Part shown: piece by piece, positions 25,997-34,589 of the stretch | Layout of the letters: every line of letters begins with the position of its first letter | How positions within the stretch are numbered: position 1 is the first letter of the stretch | NCBI RefSeq assembly: GCF_004345615.1 | Contig: NZ_SLWK01000009.1 | Span: forward strand, 54,666-118,665 | Reading direction: 5' to 3' | Length of the DNA stretch: 64,000 nucleotides | Source: Natronoflexus pectinivorans | GTDB lineage: Bacteria; Bacteroidota; Bacteroidia; Bacteroidales; Marinilabiliaceae | Notes under the pieces: model-generated | What the model was told of the DNA's origin: nothing | What the model saw: only the letters and a program-made list of their open reading frames with translations | The model's database searches: none | Program-made: the position numbers and the translations under genes

Positions 25997-27391
25997 ATGG
26001 GAAAATTTATTCATCCGGACTTTGTCCTTGAAGGCAAAACAGCACAAAAGCTTTATCACGACTATGCTGAAAAGCTGCCAATAGTAGATTTCCATTGCCA
26101 CCTTTCACCTAAATTAATCGCAGACAATCATAAATTTGAGAGTTTGGGACAGATTTGGCTCGAGGGCGACCATTATAAATGGAGAGCAATGCGCACAAAC
26201 GGAGTGGACGAAGAGTATTGTACCGGCAATACCTCATTCCGGGATAAATTTCAAAAGTGGGCCGAAACCGTGCCCTCAACCATTGGTAATCCATTACACC
26301 ATTGGACGCACCTTGAACTTGCAAGACATTTCGACATCTTCGACTTGCTGACTCCGGAAAATGCAGGAAAAATTTACGACAAAGCCACCGAAATGCTTCA
26401 ACAGGATGAGTTCAGAACTCAAAACCTTTTGAAAAAAATGAATGTGGAAGTGGTTGGAACTACCGACGACCCTGCTGATTCGCTGGAATATCATCAGGCT
26501 TTGAAGAATTTTAGCATCAAAGTTCGTCCCACCTTCAGACCCGATAATGTTTTGAAAATTGAAGATCCTGAGTTTTTCAATGCGTACATCTCAAAACTAG
26601 AGAGTGTATCCGGTAAAAACATTAAAACACTTGGAGATTTAATCTCAGTTCTTGACGAAAGACATGCCTTTTTCAATGAGGTTGGTTGTAAAGCTTCTGA
26701 TCATGGTCTCGACAGACTATATTATACGCCAAATTTCCTTGATGGTGCAGACAAATCATTCGAAAAGATTCGTAACGGGGAAAAATTATCTGACACAGAG
26801 ACAGAAGGATACCGTACCTATGTGATGTACGAATTGTGCAAAATGAACCACAAACGTGACTGGGTTCAGCAGTTTCACCTGGGAGCCATGCGCAACAACA
26901 ACACCCGTATGTTTAAAAAACTTGGGCCTGATGTTGGCTTCGACTCCATAGGAAACCCACAAGATGCCAACAAAATCTCAAGATTTATGGATCTTCTTGA
27001 TACTGAAGACAAATTGGCTAAAACCATTTTGTACAATCTAAACCCATCAGATAATGAGATGTTTGTAACCATGCTTGGTAACTTCCAGGACGGAAAAACC
27101 CCCGGGAAAATTCAATATGGTGCCGGATGGTGGTTTCTGGATCAAAAAGTGGGTATGGAGAAACATTTAAGAGATCTATCCGTGCTGGGACTTTTATCTC
27201 GCTTTGTGGGAATGGTAACCGATTCAAGAAGCTTCCTCTCCTACCCTCGCCATGAGTATTTCAGACGCATTTTATGTAATCACTTAGGGCATGAAATAGA
27301 TAAAGGATTGATACCCAACGATCAAAAACTATTAAAAACGGTGGTTGAGGATATTTGCTATCACAACCCAATGAGATATTTTGGCTTTTAA
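25997..27391 (+). CDS. uxaC: Glucuronate/galacturonate isomerase (UxaC)
   Basis: The 464-residue length and sequence match UxaC of the amidohydrolase superfamily: metal site VDFHCHLSPKLIAD (~30-43), GTTDDPADSLEYH, QFHLGAMRNNNTRMF and GMVTDSRSFLSYPRHEYFRR near the C-terminus. It converts D-glucuronate to D-fructuronate and D-galacturonate to D-tagaturonate. It heads the plus arm of the uronate island, divergent from lacI, about 250 bases from the LacI operator. It feeds the later uxuB-like and uxaE genes. Confidence 0.97.
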   Translation: MGKFIHPDFVLEGKTAQKLYHDYAEKLPIVDFHCHLSPKLIADNHKFESLGQIWLEGDHYKWRAMRTNGVDEEYCTGNTSFRDKFQKWAETVPSTIGNPLHHWTHLELARHFDIFDLLTPENAGKIYDKATEMLQQDEFRTQNLLKKMNVEVVGTTDDPADSLEYHQALKNFSIKVRPTFRPDNVLKIEDPEFFNAYISKLESVSGKNIKTLGDLISVLDERHAFFNEVGCKASDHGLDRLYYTPNFLDGADKSFEKIRNGEKLSDTETEGYRTYVMYELCKMNHKRDWVQQFHLGAMRNNNTRMFKKLGPDVGFDSIGNPQDANKISRFMDLLDTEDKLAKTILYNLNPSDNEMFVTMLGNFQDGKTPGKIQYGAGWWFLDQKVGMEKHLRDLSVLGLLSRFVGMVTDSRSFLSYPRHEYFRRILCNHLGHEIDKGLIPNDQKLLKTVVEDICYHNPMRYFGF

Positions 27392-27448
27392 AAGCCAAAA
27401 TTAAAACGAATAAAGAACAATCATATTCATATTGTAATAGATAAAAAA

Positions 27449-28486
27449 ATGACACCAAGAGTAGTTTCCTTCGGAGAGATTATGTTGAGGTTATCCACAC
27501 CCGGATACCAACGATTTGCACAGGCAACCTCGTTTGAAGCCTGTTATGGTGGTGGCGAGGCCAATGTGGCTGCATCTCTTGCCAATTATGGCATTGAGTC
27601 CTCTTTTGTTACTGCACTTCCCAAAAACGATATTGGAAGAGCATGCCATATGGAATTAAAAAAGTATGGCATTGACACCAATGACATTCAATTTGGCGGA
27701 GAACGACTGGGCATTTACTTCCTTGAAACAGGAGCTGTAGCGCGTGCAAGCAAGGTCGTTTACGATCGTGCTTACTCATCTTTCGCTCAGATAAAAAAAG
27801 GACAATTTAACTGGGACGAAATTCTGGAAGGAGCCACCTGGTTCCACTGGACCGGAATTACCCCCGCTGTTTCGCAAGGAGCAGCCGACGTTTGTCTGGA
27901 AGCCATTCAAACAGCAAATAAAAAAGGGATAACGGTTTCATGTGACCTGAACTATCGCAAAAACCTATGGAAGTATGGCAAAAGTGCAAGTGAAGTAATG
28001 CCTGAACTTGTTGCCGGTTGCGATGTGGTTTTAGGAAACGAAGAAGATGCTGAAATGGTACTGGGCATTAAACCGGAAGGTGTTGATGTAACCGGCGGAC
28101 ACGTTGAAGCCGAAGCTTATCGTAGCGTTTCACAACAAATCATGAAAGAATATCCAAGGGTAAAAAAGGTGATCACAACCCTGCGTGGCAGTGTAAGTGC
28201 CAACCACAACTCATGGTCGGGCGTTCTTTATGACGGAAAAAATCTGTTCACTGCACCAACTTATCAAATCACACACATTGTAGATCGTGTTGGTGGTGGC
28301 GACTCATTTATGGGCGGACTAATCTATGGCTTGTTAACCTATAAAAATGATGACGAAAAAGCACTCTGCTTTGCCACAGCTGCATCATGCCTGAAACACA
28401 CCATTCATGGTGATTTTAACCAAGTAACAGTTGACGAGGTAGAAAAATTAATGGGAGGCGATGCCTCCGGAAGAGTTTCCCGATAA
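27449..28486 (+). CDS. kdgK: 2-dehydro-3-deoxygluconokinase (KdgK), PfkB family
   Basis: The 345-residue protein starts with the PfkB pattern VVSFGEIMLRLSTPGY and CYGGGEANVAASLANYG, and has the catalytic DRVGGGDSFMGGLIYG near residue 285. It phosphorylates 2-keto-3-deoxygluconate, the product of the KduD branch, to KDPG with ATP. The KDPG aldolase gene follows, separated by 137 bases that contain an 11-bp inverted repeat. Confidence 0.92.
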   Translation: MTPRVVSFGEIMLRLSTPGYQRFAQATSFEACYGGGEANVAASLANYGIESSFVTALPKNDIGRACHMELKKYGIDTNDIQFGGERLGIYFLETGAVARASKVVYDRAYSSFAQIKKGQFNWDEILEGATWFHWTGITPAVSQGAADVCLEAIQTANKKGITVSCDLNYRKNLWKYGKSASEVMPELVAGCDVVLGNEEDAEMVLGIKPEGVDVTGGHVEAEAYRSVSQQIMKEYPRVKKVITTLRGSVSANHNSWSGVLYDGKNLFTAPTYQITHIVDRVGGGDSFMGGLIYGLLTYKNDDEKALCFATAASCLKHTIHGDFNQVTVDEVEKLMGGDASGRVSR

Positions 28487-28502
28487 ATAAACAATTTGAA
28501 AC

Positions 28503-28599
28503 GGAAAAAGAGCCGGAGTATTTGGGTTTGATAAAAAACTAAGAGTCAGAAAAACCGCATTAACACAATTAATGTTTAAACACTTTCAGCTCTTTTTCC
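28503..28599 (+). repeat. 11-bp inverted repeat between kdgK and aldolase genes
   Basis: GGAAAAAGAGC (28503-28513) is perfectly complementary to GCTCTTTTTCC (28589-28599), enclosing 75 bases. It ends 24 bases before the aldolase ATG and could form a long-range mRNA stem affecting aldolase expression. Confidence 0.55.
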
Positions 28600-28623
28600 T
28601 TTCTTTAATACATTAAAAAAACC

Positions 28624-29295
28624 ATGGCTAAATATACACGCATAGAGGTATTCTTAAAAATGAAAGAAACGGGTGTTGTTCCTGTTTTCTATCATTCAGA
28701 CTTAGAGGTTTGTAAAGGTGTTGTAAAGGCCTGCTACGACGGAGGAATTCGGGTGTTTGAATGGGTAAACCGGGGAGATTTCGCAAGCGAACTTTTCAGT
28801 GAGATCAACAAATATGCCTTGGCCGAATTACCCGGGATGATACTGGGAGCCGGTAGTGTGGTGGAAGAAGGAACTGCGGCCATCTATATTCAGGCTGGTG
28901 CAAACTTTATTGTAGCGCCTCTGTTGAATGAAAACATGGCAAAACTTTGCAATCGCCGAAAAGTGATGTGGGCTCCAGGTTGCGGAACCATCTCCGAAAT
29001 AGGGCGTGCCGAGGAACTTGGTGCCGAAATTGTTAAGATGTTTCCGGCATCAGAAGTTGGCGGACCCTCTTTTGTTAAAGCCGTTAAAGGGCCTATGCCA
29101 AAAACTAATATTATGCCAACAGGCGGGGTAGATACCACCGAAGCCAACCTTAAAGGATGGTTCAGCGCAGGCGTAACCTGCGTAGGAATGGGTTCCAATC
29201 TGTTCCCAAAAGAGATGATAGAAAAGCGTGATTTCGCTGCGCTTACTCAAAAAGTAAAAGACCTGATGGCAACCATTAATAAAGTAAAAAACTAA
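28624..29295 (+). CDS. kdgA: KDPG / 4-hydroxy-2-oxoglutarate aldolase
   Basis: The 223-residue protein is a class I KDPG aldolase: Schiff-base Lys138 in EIVKMFPASEVGG, catalytic Glu46 in RVFEWVNRG, and the phosphate-binding IMPTGGVDTTEANLKGW. It splits 2-keto-3-deoxy-6-phosphogluconate into pyruvate and glyceraldehyde-3-phosphate, completing the kdu branch. The mannonate oxidoreductase gene follows after six bases, so these two are cotranscribed. Confidence 0.94.
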   Translation: MAKYTRIEVFLKMKETGVVPVFYHSDLEVCKGVVKACYDGGIRVFEWVNRGDFASELFSEINKYALAELPGMILGAGSVVEEGTAAIYIQAGANFIVAPLLNENMAKLCNRRKVMWAPGCGTISEIGRAEELGAEIVKMFPASEVGGPSFVKAVKGPMPKTNIMPTGGVDTTEANLKGWFSAGVTCVGMGSNLFPKEMIEKRDFAALTQKVKDLMATINKVKN

Positions 29296-29301
29296 GAAAT
29301 T

Positions 29302-30150
29302 ATGACAGCACCGGTAAAAGATTTAAACCTCAAAGGCAAAGTAGCCGTTGTAACAGGCGGTGGAGGTGTCATTTGCTCAACCATGGCTAAAGCTTTGGCC
29401 ATGCATGGAGTAAAAACAGCCATTCTGGACTTAAACCTGGAAGCTGCTCAAAAAGTAGCGGAAGAAATCAAGAGCGAAACAGGAACCGACTCTGTAGGTT
29501 TCGCAGCCAATGTACTGGATAAAACCTCTCTTGAGCAGGCAAAAAAAGCCATTAACGACCAACTGGGAAAAATTGACTATCTGATTAATGGTGCAGGAGG
29601 TAATGCAGCAACAGCCACTTCAAAGGTTGAAAAAATGGAAGAAGGCGATAACCTTGAAGATACTTTCTTCGGTCTTCAACTTGAAGGTTTCGACAAAACC
29701 TTCGACCTGAACTTTAAAGGCACCCTTCTCCCCTCGCTGGTTTTTGCAACTGATATGCTCGAAAAGAAAAATGGAGGAATTGTAAACATTTCATCCATGA
29801 ACTCATACCGACCTTTAACCAGGATTCCTGCATATTCGGCTTCAAAAGCAGCCATCAACAACTTTACGCAGTGGTTGGCAGTGCATTTTGCCAAAACCGG
29901 CATCAGAGTAAATGCCATAGCTCCCGGATTTCTTTTAACCAATCAGAACCGTTTTCTTTTAGTGGATGAAAAAACAGGAGAATCAACCCCTCGCGGTAAA
30001 AAAATCATCAACGGCACACCAATGGAGCGATATGGAACCCCTGAGGAGTTAACCGGTACATTGCTTTACCTTTTATCTGACTGGTCTGAGTTCATAACCG
30101 GAATAGTTGTTCCGGTAGATGGCGGATTCAGTGCATACAGCGGTGTTTAA
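29302..30150 (+). CDS. SDR D-mannonate oxidoreductase (fructuronate reductase)
   Basis: The 282-residue short-chain dehydrogenase has the cofactor motif VVTGGGGVICSTMAKAL (~17-33), an extended loop around residues 95-120, catalytic SSMNSYRPLTRIPAYSASK with Tyr and Lys, and ends PVDGGFSAYSGV. This form occurs in uronate loci as the fructuronate reductase unrelated to the long-chain E. coli UxuB. It should reduce D-fructuronate to D-mannonate. It is followed by a 12-bp hairpin and then the second PfkB kinase. No mannonate dehydratase follows, which is unusual. Confidence 0.87.
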   Translation: MTAPVKDLNLKGKVAVVTGGGGVICSTMAKALAMHGVKTAILDLNLEAAQKVAEEIKSETGTDSVGFAANVLDKTSLEQAKKAINDQLGKIDYLINGAGGNAATATSKVEKMEEGDNLEDTFFGLQLEGFDKTFDLNFKGTLLPSLVFATDMLEKKNGGIVNISSMNSYRPLTRIPAYSASKAAINNFTQWLAVHFAKTGIRVNAIAPGFLLTNQNRFLLVDEKTGESTPRGKKIINGTPMERYGTPEELTGTLLYLLSDWSEFITGIVVPVDGGFSAYSGV

Positions 30151-30161
30151 ATGAGATTTTT

Positions 30162-30188
30162 GATTTCGGATTTTTCAAATCCGAAATC
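30162..30188 (+). terminator. Intercistronic hairpin after mannonate oxidoreductase gene
   Basis: Perfect 12-bp stem GATTTCGGATTT (30162-30173), loop TTC, AAATCCGAAATC (30177-30188), followed only by TTTC. It lies between two same-strand genes of the island and is more likely a partial terminator or mRNA stabiliser than a full stop. Confidence 0.6.
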
Positions 30189-30235
30189 TTTCACCCAGGT
30201 TATCAAACAAAATCATCCCTTAAAATCAAATAATC

Positions 30236-31315
30236 ATGAGTCTCGAATTAAAAAAAGATTTCAAATGGGCAATGGTTGTTCCAACCAGCATGGGAGTAAG
30301 AATTACTCCTGTAAACGGGCAACCCGTTCACAGCAGTGACACGTTCATGATGCAGGCAACCAGTGCCGAAACCAACGTAGCCAGTGTTTCTTCCTACCTT
30401 GGTTTGCCGGTTAAGGTTTTAACCACTTTCGTAAAAGACAGTCCCATCGCTCAATTTATAAAAAGCAATCTGAAAACCCGCCACATGGATTATGAAGGTC
30501 CGGACGTTGAACAGGGCGACCCATGGGGTTTCAGACATCAGTTTAACATTGCCGACAGCGGATTTGGCTCACGCGGGCCTCGCGTTCACAACGACCGTGC
30601 CGGTGAAATTGGGCGTACATTAAACGTGAAGAATTTCGACCTGGACAGAATCTTCGGTGAAGAGGGCGTACAAATTGTACACCTGTCAGGTCTTATTGCC
30701 GCACTTTCTCCCGATACAGGAAATTTCTGCCTGGAATTGGCACGTGCCGCTAAAAAATATGGAACCAAAATATCATTCGACCTCAACCACAGGGCATCCT
30801 TCTGGAAAGGTCGCGAAAAGGAACTACACGAAATATTCTCCGAAATAGCCTCTGTATCAGACATCCTCATTGGAAATGAGGAAGACTTCCAGCTTTGCCT
30901 GAACATTGAAGGACCTGAGGCTGGAGGTAAAGACATCACCGCTAAAATTGACAGTTTCAAGGAGATGATTATGCGGGTGAAGAAAACCTATCCCAATGCA
31001 TCGGTATTTGCCACTACCCTCAGGGAAGTGCACAGTGCCAACGACCACCTTTGGGGAGGCATTATGCTTGAAGGCAACAACTGGCATGTTGTTGAACCAC
31101 GCGAAATAAAAGTACTGGATAGAATTGGAGGAGGAGATGGTTTTGTTGGTGGAATGCTTTATGGCATTTTAAAAGAATGGGAACCTGAAAAATGGATTCA
31201 GTTTGGCTGGGCTACCGGCGCATTAGCCACCACATTCCTCACAGATTACGGACAACCTGCCGATGAAGAGATGGTATGGAGCATCTGGAGTGGCAATGCA
31301 AGAGTGAGACGATAG
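30236..31315 (+). CDS. PfkB family sugar/sugar-acid kinase, second copy, substrate uncertain
   Basis: The 359-residue protein has the PfkB catalytic motif RIGGGDGFVGGMLYG (~residue 298) and SFDLNHRASFW, but its N-terminus (FKWAMVVPTSMGVRITPVNG) and the insert GFGSRGPRVHNDRAGEIGR differ clearly from kdgK. Annotation as another KdgK would be redundant in this island. Its place between a mannonate-forming oxidoreductase and a LarA-type epimerase, with gnd next, makes D-gluconate a plausible substrate, giving 6-phosphogluconate (inference). A small hairpin (31304-31322) overlaps its stop codon. Confidence 0.85.
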   Translation: MSLELKKDFKWAMVVPTSMGVRITPVNGQPVHSSDTFMMQATSAETNVASVSSYLGLPVKVLTTFVKDSPIAQFIKSNLKTRHMDYEGPDVEQGDPWGFRHQFNIADSGFGSRGPRVHNDRAGEIGRTLNVKNFDLDRIFGEEGVQIVHLSGLIAALSPDTGNFCLELARAAKKYGTKISFDLNHRASFWKGREKELHEIFSEIASVSDILIGNEEDFQLCLNIEGPEAGGKDITAKIDSFKEMIMRVKKTYPNASVFATTLREVHSANDHLWGGIMLEGNNWHVVEPREIKVLDRIGGGDGFVGGMLYGILKEWEPEKWIQFGWATGALATTFLTDYGQPADEEMVWSIWSGNARVRR

Positions 31316-31370
31316 GTCTCACCCTTGATAACCTGTAAGATTCAATCAGAGAACTTAAATAAAAATTACC

Positions 31371-32645
31371 ATGGTATATTTTCAAAGAGGTTCAGCAACC
31401 GACGAACTCTCATCAAACGATTTGAAGTCGGCTCTTTTTACGGCTCTCGAAAAACTGGGAACCCGCAAAAAGGTTTTGGCAATACCTCCCGACTACACCA
31501 GATTTCATTCCAAAGCAGGCGAGTTAACAGCTTTTGCCTGGCAATATTATAAAGAGAATCTGACCGACATATTACCGGCTTTGGGGACCCATGTGGCCAT
31601 GACCGGAGACGAAATAAACCACATGTTCCCGGGTGTTCCCTTCGATCTATTCAGAGTGCACGACTGGCGTAACGACGTGGTAACGCTTGGAACGGTTCCC
31701 GGCGATTACATCAACGAAATTACCGATGGACGCATCAACTATGACTGGCCGGCACAAGTCAATAAAATGCTGGTTGAAGGAGGATACGACCTGATTCTTT
31801 CAATCGGTCAGGTGGTTCCTCACGAAGTCATTGGCATGGCCAATTACAATAAGAACATTTTTGTTGGAACAGGTGGAGCTGAAGGCATCAATAAAAGTCA
31901 TTTTATCGGAGCTGCCTATGGCATGGAGCGCATCATGGGGCGTGCAAATAACCCGGTACGAAGGGTTCTGAATTATGCATCGGAACATTTCGCCAGTGAC
32001 ATGCCAATTATTTACGTTCAAACGGTGATAGGCCGAAATGATCAAGGCAAATTGGTTACCCGTGGCATATTTATCGGCGATGATGAAGAGGTGTTTGAAA
32101 TGGCAGCTGATTTGTCCATTCAGGTAAACTTTGAAATGGTTGAAAAACCATTGAAAAAAGTTGTAGTTTACCTGGATCCATCTGAATTCAGAAGCACATG
32201 GCTGGGTAACAAAAGCATTTACCGCACCCGCATGGCTTTGGCTGATGATGCTGAACTGATTGTTCTGGCTCCTGCTCTGAAAGAGTTTGGCGAAGATCCC
32301 ACCATTGATAAACTGATTAGAAAATATGGTTACTGCGGAACGCCTAAAACTCTGGAGTACGTTGAGAATAACGAAGACATGAAAAACAACCTGGGAGCCG
32401 CAGCGCACCTGATTCATGGCAGTTCAGAAGGACGCTTTTCAGTCACTTATTGTCCGGGACATTTAACCAAAGAGGAAATTGAATCGGTATTCTTTAAATA
32501 TGCGGATCTGAAAGAGATGATGAAACTTTATGACCCGGAAAAACTTAAAGATGGCTTCAATACCATGCCCGATGGCGAAGAAATTTTTTATATTTCCAAT
32601 CCCGCAGTTGGCTTATGGGCTCACAAAGACAGGTTTAAGGATTAA
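31371..32645 (+). CDS. LarA-type nickel-pincer racemase/epimerase
   Basis: The 424-residue protein belongs to the lactate racemase (LarA, DUF2088) superfamily: PPDYTRFHS (DHTRP-like, Asp41), LGTHVAMTGDE (His74), and VVPHEVIGMANYNK with His151 and Lys161, then His177 in NKSHF. The spacing His, Lys at +10, His at +26 equals that of L. plantarum His174/Lys184/His200 (from memory), which bind the nickel-pincer cofactor. Some family members epimerise longer 2-hydroxy acids such as D-gluconate. Here C2 epimerisation of D-mannonate to D-gluconate would fit. Cofactor genes larB, larC and larE are not in the window. Confidence 0.87.
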   Translation: MVYFQRGSATDELSSNDLKSALFTALEKLGTRKKVLAIPPDYTRFHSKAGELTAFAWQYYKENLTDILPALGTHVAMTGDEINHMFPGVPFDLFRVHDWRNDVVTLGTVPGDYINEITDGRINYDWPAQVNKMLVEGGYDLILSIGQVVPHEVIGMANYNKNIFVGTGGAEGINKSHFIGAAYGMERIMGRANNPVRRVLNYASEHFASDMPIIYVQTVIGRNDQGKLVTRGIFIGDDEEVFEMAADLSIQVNFEMVEKPLKKVVVYLDPSEFRSTWLGNKSIYRTRMALADDAELIVLAPALKEFGEDPTIDKLIRKYGYCGTPKTLEYVENNEDMKNNLGAAAHLIHGSSEGRFSVTYCPGHLTKEEIESVFFKYADLKEMMKLYDPEKLKDGFNTMPDGEEIFYISNPAVGLWAHKDRFKD

Positions 32646-32933
32646 AGCATTTAGACTTATAGATATAAGATATTTAGATGCTAGAGTAAAGGGGTTGAAA
32701 TGCAAGAATTAAAAGATAACTTAAAAACAACAAATCTCTTTCTCAAATTCTCATTATCTCTAATCTCGAATTGTATAAGAACCATACATCAATAGAATGA
32801 TAAAGAAATAAATTAAACAATTGCTAATATTAAACAATAGAACATTATATACAGAGCATTAGATTTGCAACAGAGTATAACATCTGGTTACTGAAAATCT
32901 GATTTTAATAACCCTTAAAAATTAAACAACAAT

Positions 32934-34388
32934 ATGAAAGCATTATCAGACATTGGTCTTATTGGACTGGCCGTAATGGGTGAGAACTTAGTTCTCAACA
33001 TGGAGAGTAAAGGCTTCCAGGTGTCGGTTTACAACCGCTCAACTGAGAAAGTTGACAACTTCATTAACGGACGCGCCAAAGGCAAAAACATAAAAGGAAC
33101 CCGCACACTTGAAGAGTTGGTGCAATCGCTGGAACGTCCCCGTAAAGTGATGCTGATGATTAAAGCCGGAGGAGCTGTTGACGCAAGCATCGAAAGCTTG
33201 ATTCCACTTTTGGAGCCCGGTGACATCATCATTGATGGTGGTAATACCCATTTCCCTGATACGGATCGCAGAACTCAATATGTAGAAAGCAAAGGATTGC
33301 TATACATCGGAACAGGCGTTTCTGGAGGTGAAGAAGGTGCATTGCTAGGACCCTCAATTATGCCAGGAGGATCCCCAAAAGCATGGCCACTTGTAAAACC
33401 AATTTTCCAAAGCATCTCAGCTAAAGTTGAAGACGAAACTCCCTGTTGCGATTGGGTTGGAGAGAATGGTGCCGGACATTTCGTAAAAATGGTACACAAC
33501 GGAATTGAATACGGTGACATGCAGCTGATCAATGAAGCTTATCACCTTATGAAAGACCTGTTGGGAATGAGTGCCGACGAAATGCACGATGTTTTTAAAG
33601 AGTGGAACGAAGGACCTCTTGACTCCTACCTGATTGAAATTACTCGTGACATTTTGGGATACAAAGATGAGGATGGCGAACCATTGGTTGAAAAAATCCT
33701 CGACACAGCCGGACAAAAAGGAACAGGAAAATGGACAGCTGTCTCGGCTCTCGACCTAGGCATTCCATTAACATTAATCGGAGAAGCTGTATTCTCCCGT
33801 TGTTTATCTGCCATTAAAGATGAGCGTGTGGCCGCTTCTAAAGTTCTATCCGGGCCAAAACCGGAGTTCAAAGGAGATAAAAAACAGTTCCTGAATGATC
33901 TTCAGGATGCGCTTTACGCATCAAAGGTTGTATCTTACGCTCAGGGTTATGCATTAATGGCTGCCGCAGCAAAAGAATATGGCTGGAATCTGAATTATGG
34001 AGGCATTGCATTGATGTGGCGTGGTGGATGTATCATCCGTTCGGTTTTCCTTGGAAAAATTAAGGACGCTTATGATGCCAAACCAGATTTGACCAACTTG
34101 CTGCTCGATCCTTTCTTCAAGGATGTGATTGAAAAAGCACAGCAAGGATGGCGTCGTGTTATTTCTGCTGCCATTGAGAACGGTATTCCTACGCCTGCTT
34201 TTGCAACCGCTCTTAACTATTTTGACGGATACAGAAGCGAAAGGTTGCCGGCGAATCTGCTTCAGGCTCAGCGCGACTATTTTGGGGCGCATACGTATGA
34301 GAGGCTTGACAAGCCTCGTGGTGAGTATTTCCACACCAACTGGACAGGACGTGGTGGAACCACGGCTTCTTCGACTTATAACGTTTAG
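32934..34388 (+). CDS. gnd: 6-phosphogluconate dehydrogenase, decarboxylating
   Basis: The 484-residue length is typical. Visible are the nucleotide site LIGLAVMGENLVLNMESKG (~8-26), GVSGGEEGALLGPSIMPGG, the catalytic Lys/Asn stretch GHFVKMVHNGIEYGDMQ, and the C-terminal tail YERLDKPRGEYFHTNW. It oxidises 6-phosphogluconate to ribulose-5-phosphate and CO2 with NADP+. In Bacteroidota gnd usually neighbours zwf and pgl; neither is here. Instead it sits 288 bases after the LarA-type gene inside a uronate island, suggesting it serves gluconate made from uronates. Confidence 0.96.
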   Translation: MKALSDIGLIGLAVMGENLVLNMESKGFQVSVYNRSTEKVDNFINGRAKGKNIKGTRTLEELVQSLERPRKVMLMIKAGGAVDASIESLIPLLEPGDIIIDGGNTHFPDTDRRTQYVESKGLLYIGTGVSGGEEGALLGPSIMPGGSPKAWPLVKPIFQSISAKVEDETPCCDWVGENGAGHFVKMVHNGIEYGDMQLINEAYHLMKDLLGMSADEMHDVFKEWNEGPLDSYLIEITRDILGYKDEDGEPLVEKILDTAGQKGTGKWTAVSALDLGIPLTLIGEAVFSRCLSAIKDERVAASKVLSGPKPEFKGDKKQFLNDLQDALYASKVVSYAQGYALMAAAAKEYGWNLNYGGIALMWRGGCIIRSVFLGKIKDAYDAKPDLTNLLLDPFFKDVIEKAQQGWRRVISAAIENGIPTPAFATALNYFDGYRSERLPANLLQAQRDYFGAHTYERLDKPRGEYFHTNWTGRGGTTASSTYNV

Positions 34389-34399
34389 GCATAAACTTA

Positions 34400-34431
34400 A
34401 AACCAGCTTCCCTTTCGGGAAACTGGTTTGT
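34400..34431 (+). terminator. Hairpin after gnd
   Basis: AAACCAG (34400-34406) and TTCCC (34408-34412) pair with GGGAA (34417-34421) and CTGGTTT (34423-34429), with one unpaired base on each side. It lacks a long T-run, so termination is probably partial before the TRAP genes. Confidence 0.5.
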
Positions 34432-34589
34432 CATTGACTAAACCTTAAAGACCTTTATCCCCCATCACCTTTTGTTTATAACGAAAAGATAAGTTTGTAA
34501 AGCATCGAAATCGCAACAAGCATAAAGTAGATTCATTATAAGGTATGCTCATTGATTTCGTATAAACCTGAAATACAATCTATAAAAAA

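Noticed and set aside
31800-32417. 205-codon open frame on the minus strand inside the LarA-type gene
   Set aside because: Shadow of a strongly conserved coding region; composition is unlike a real protein.
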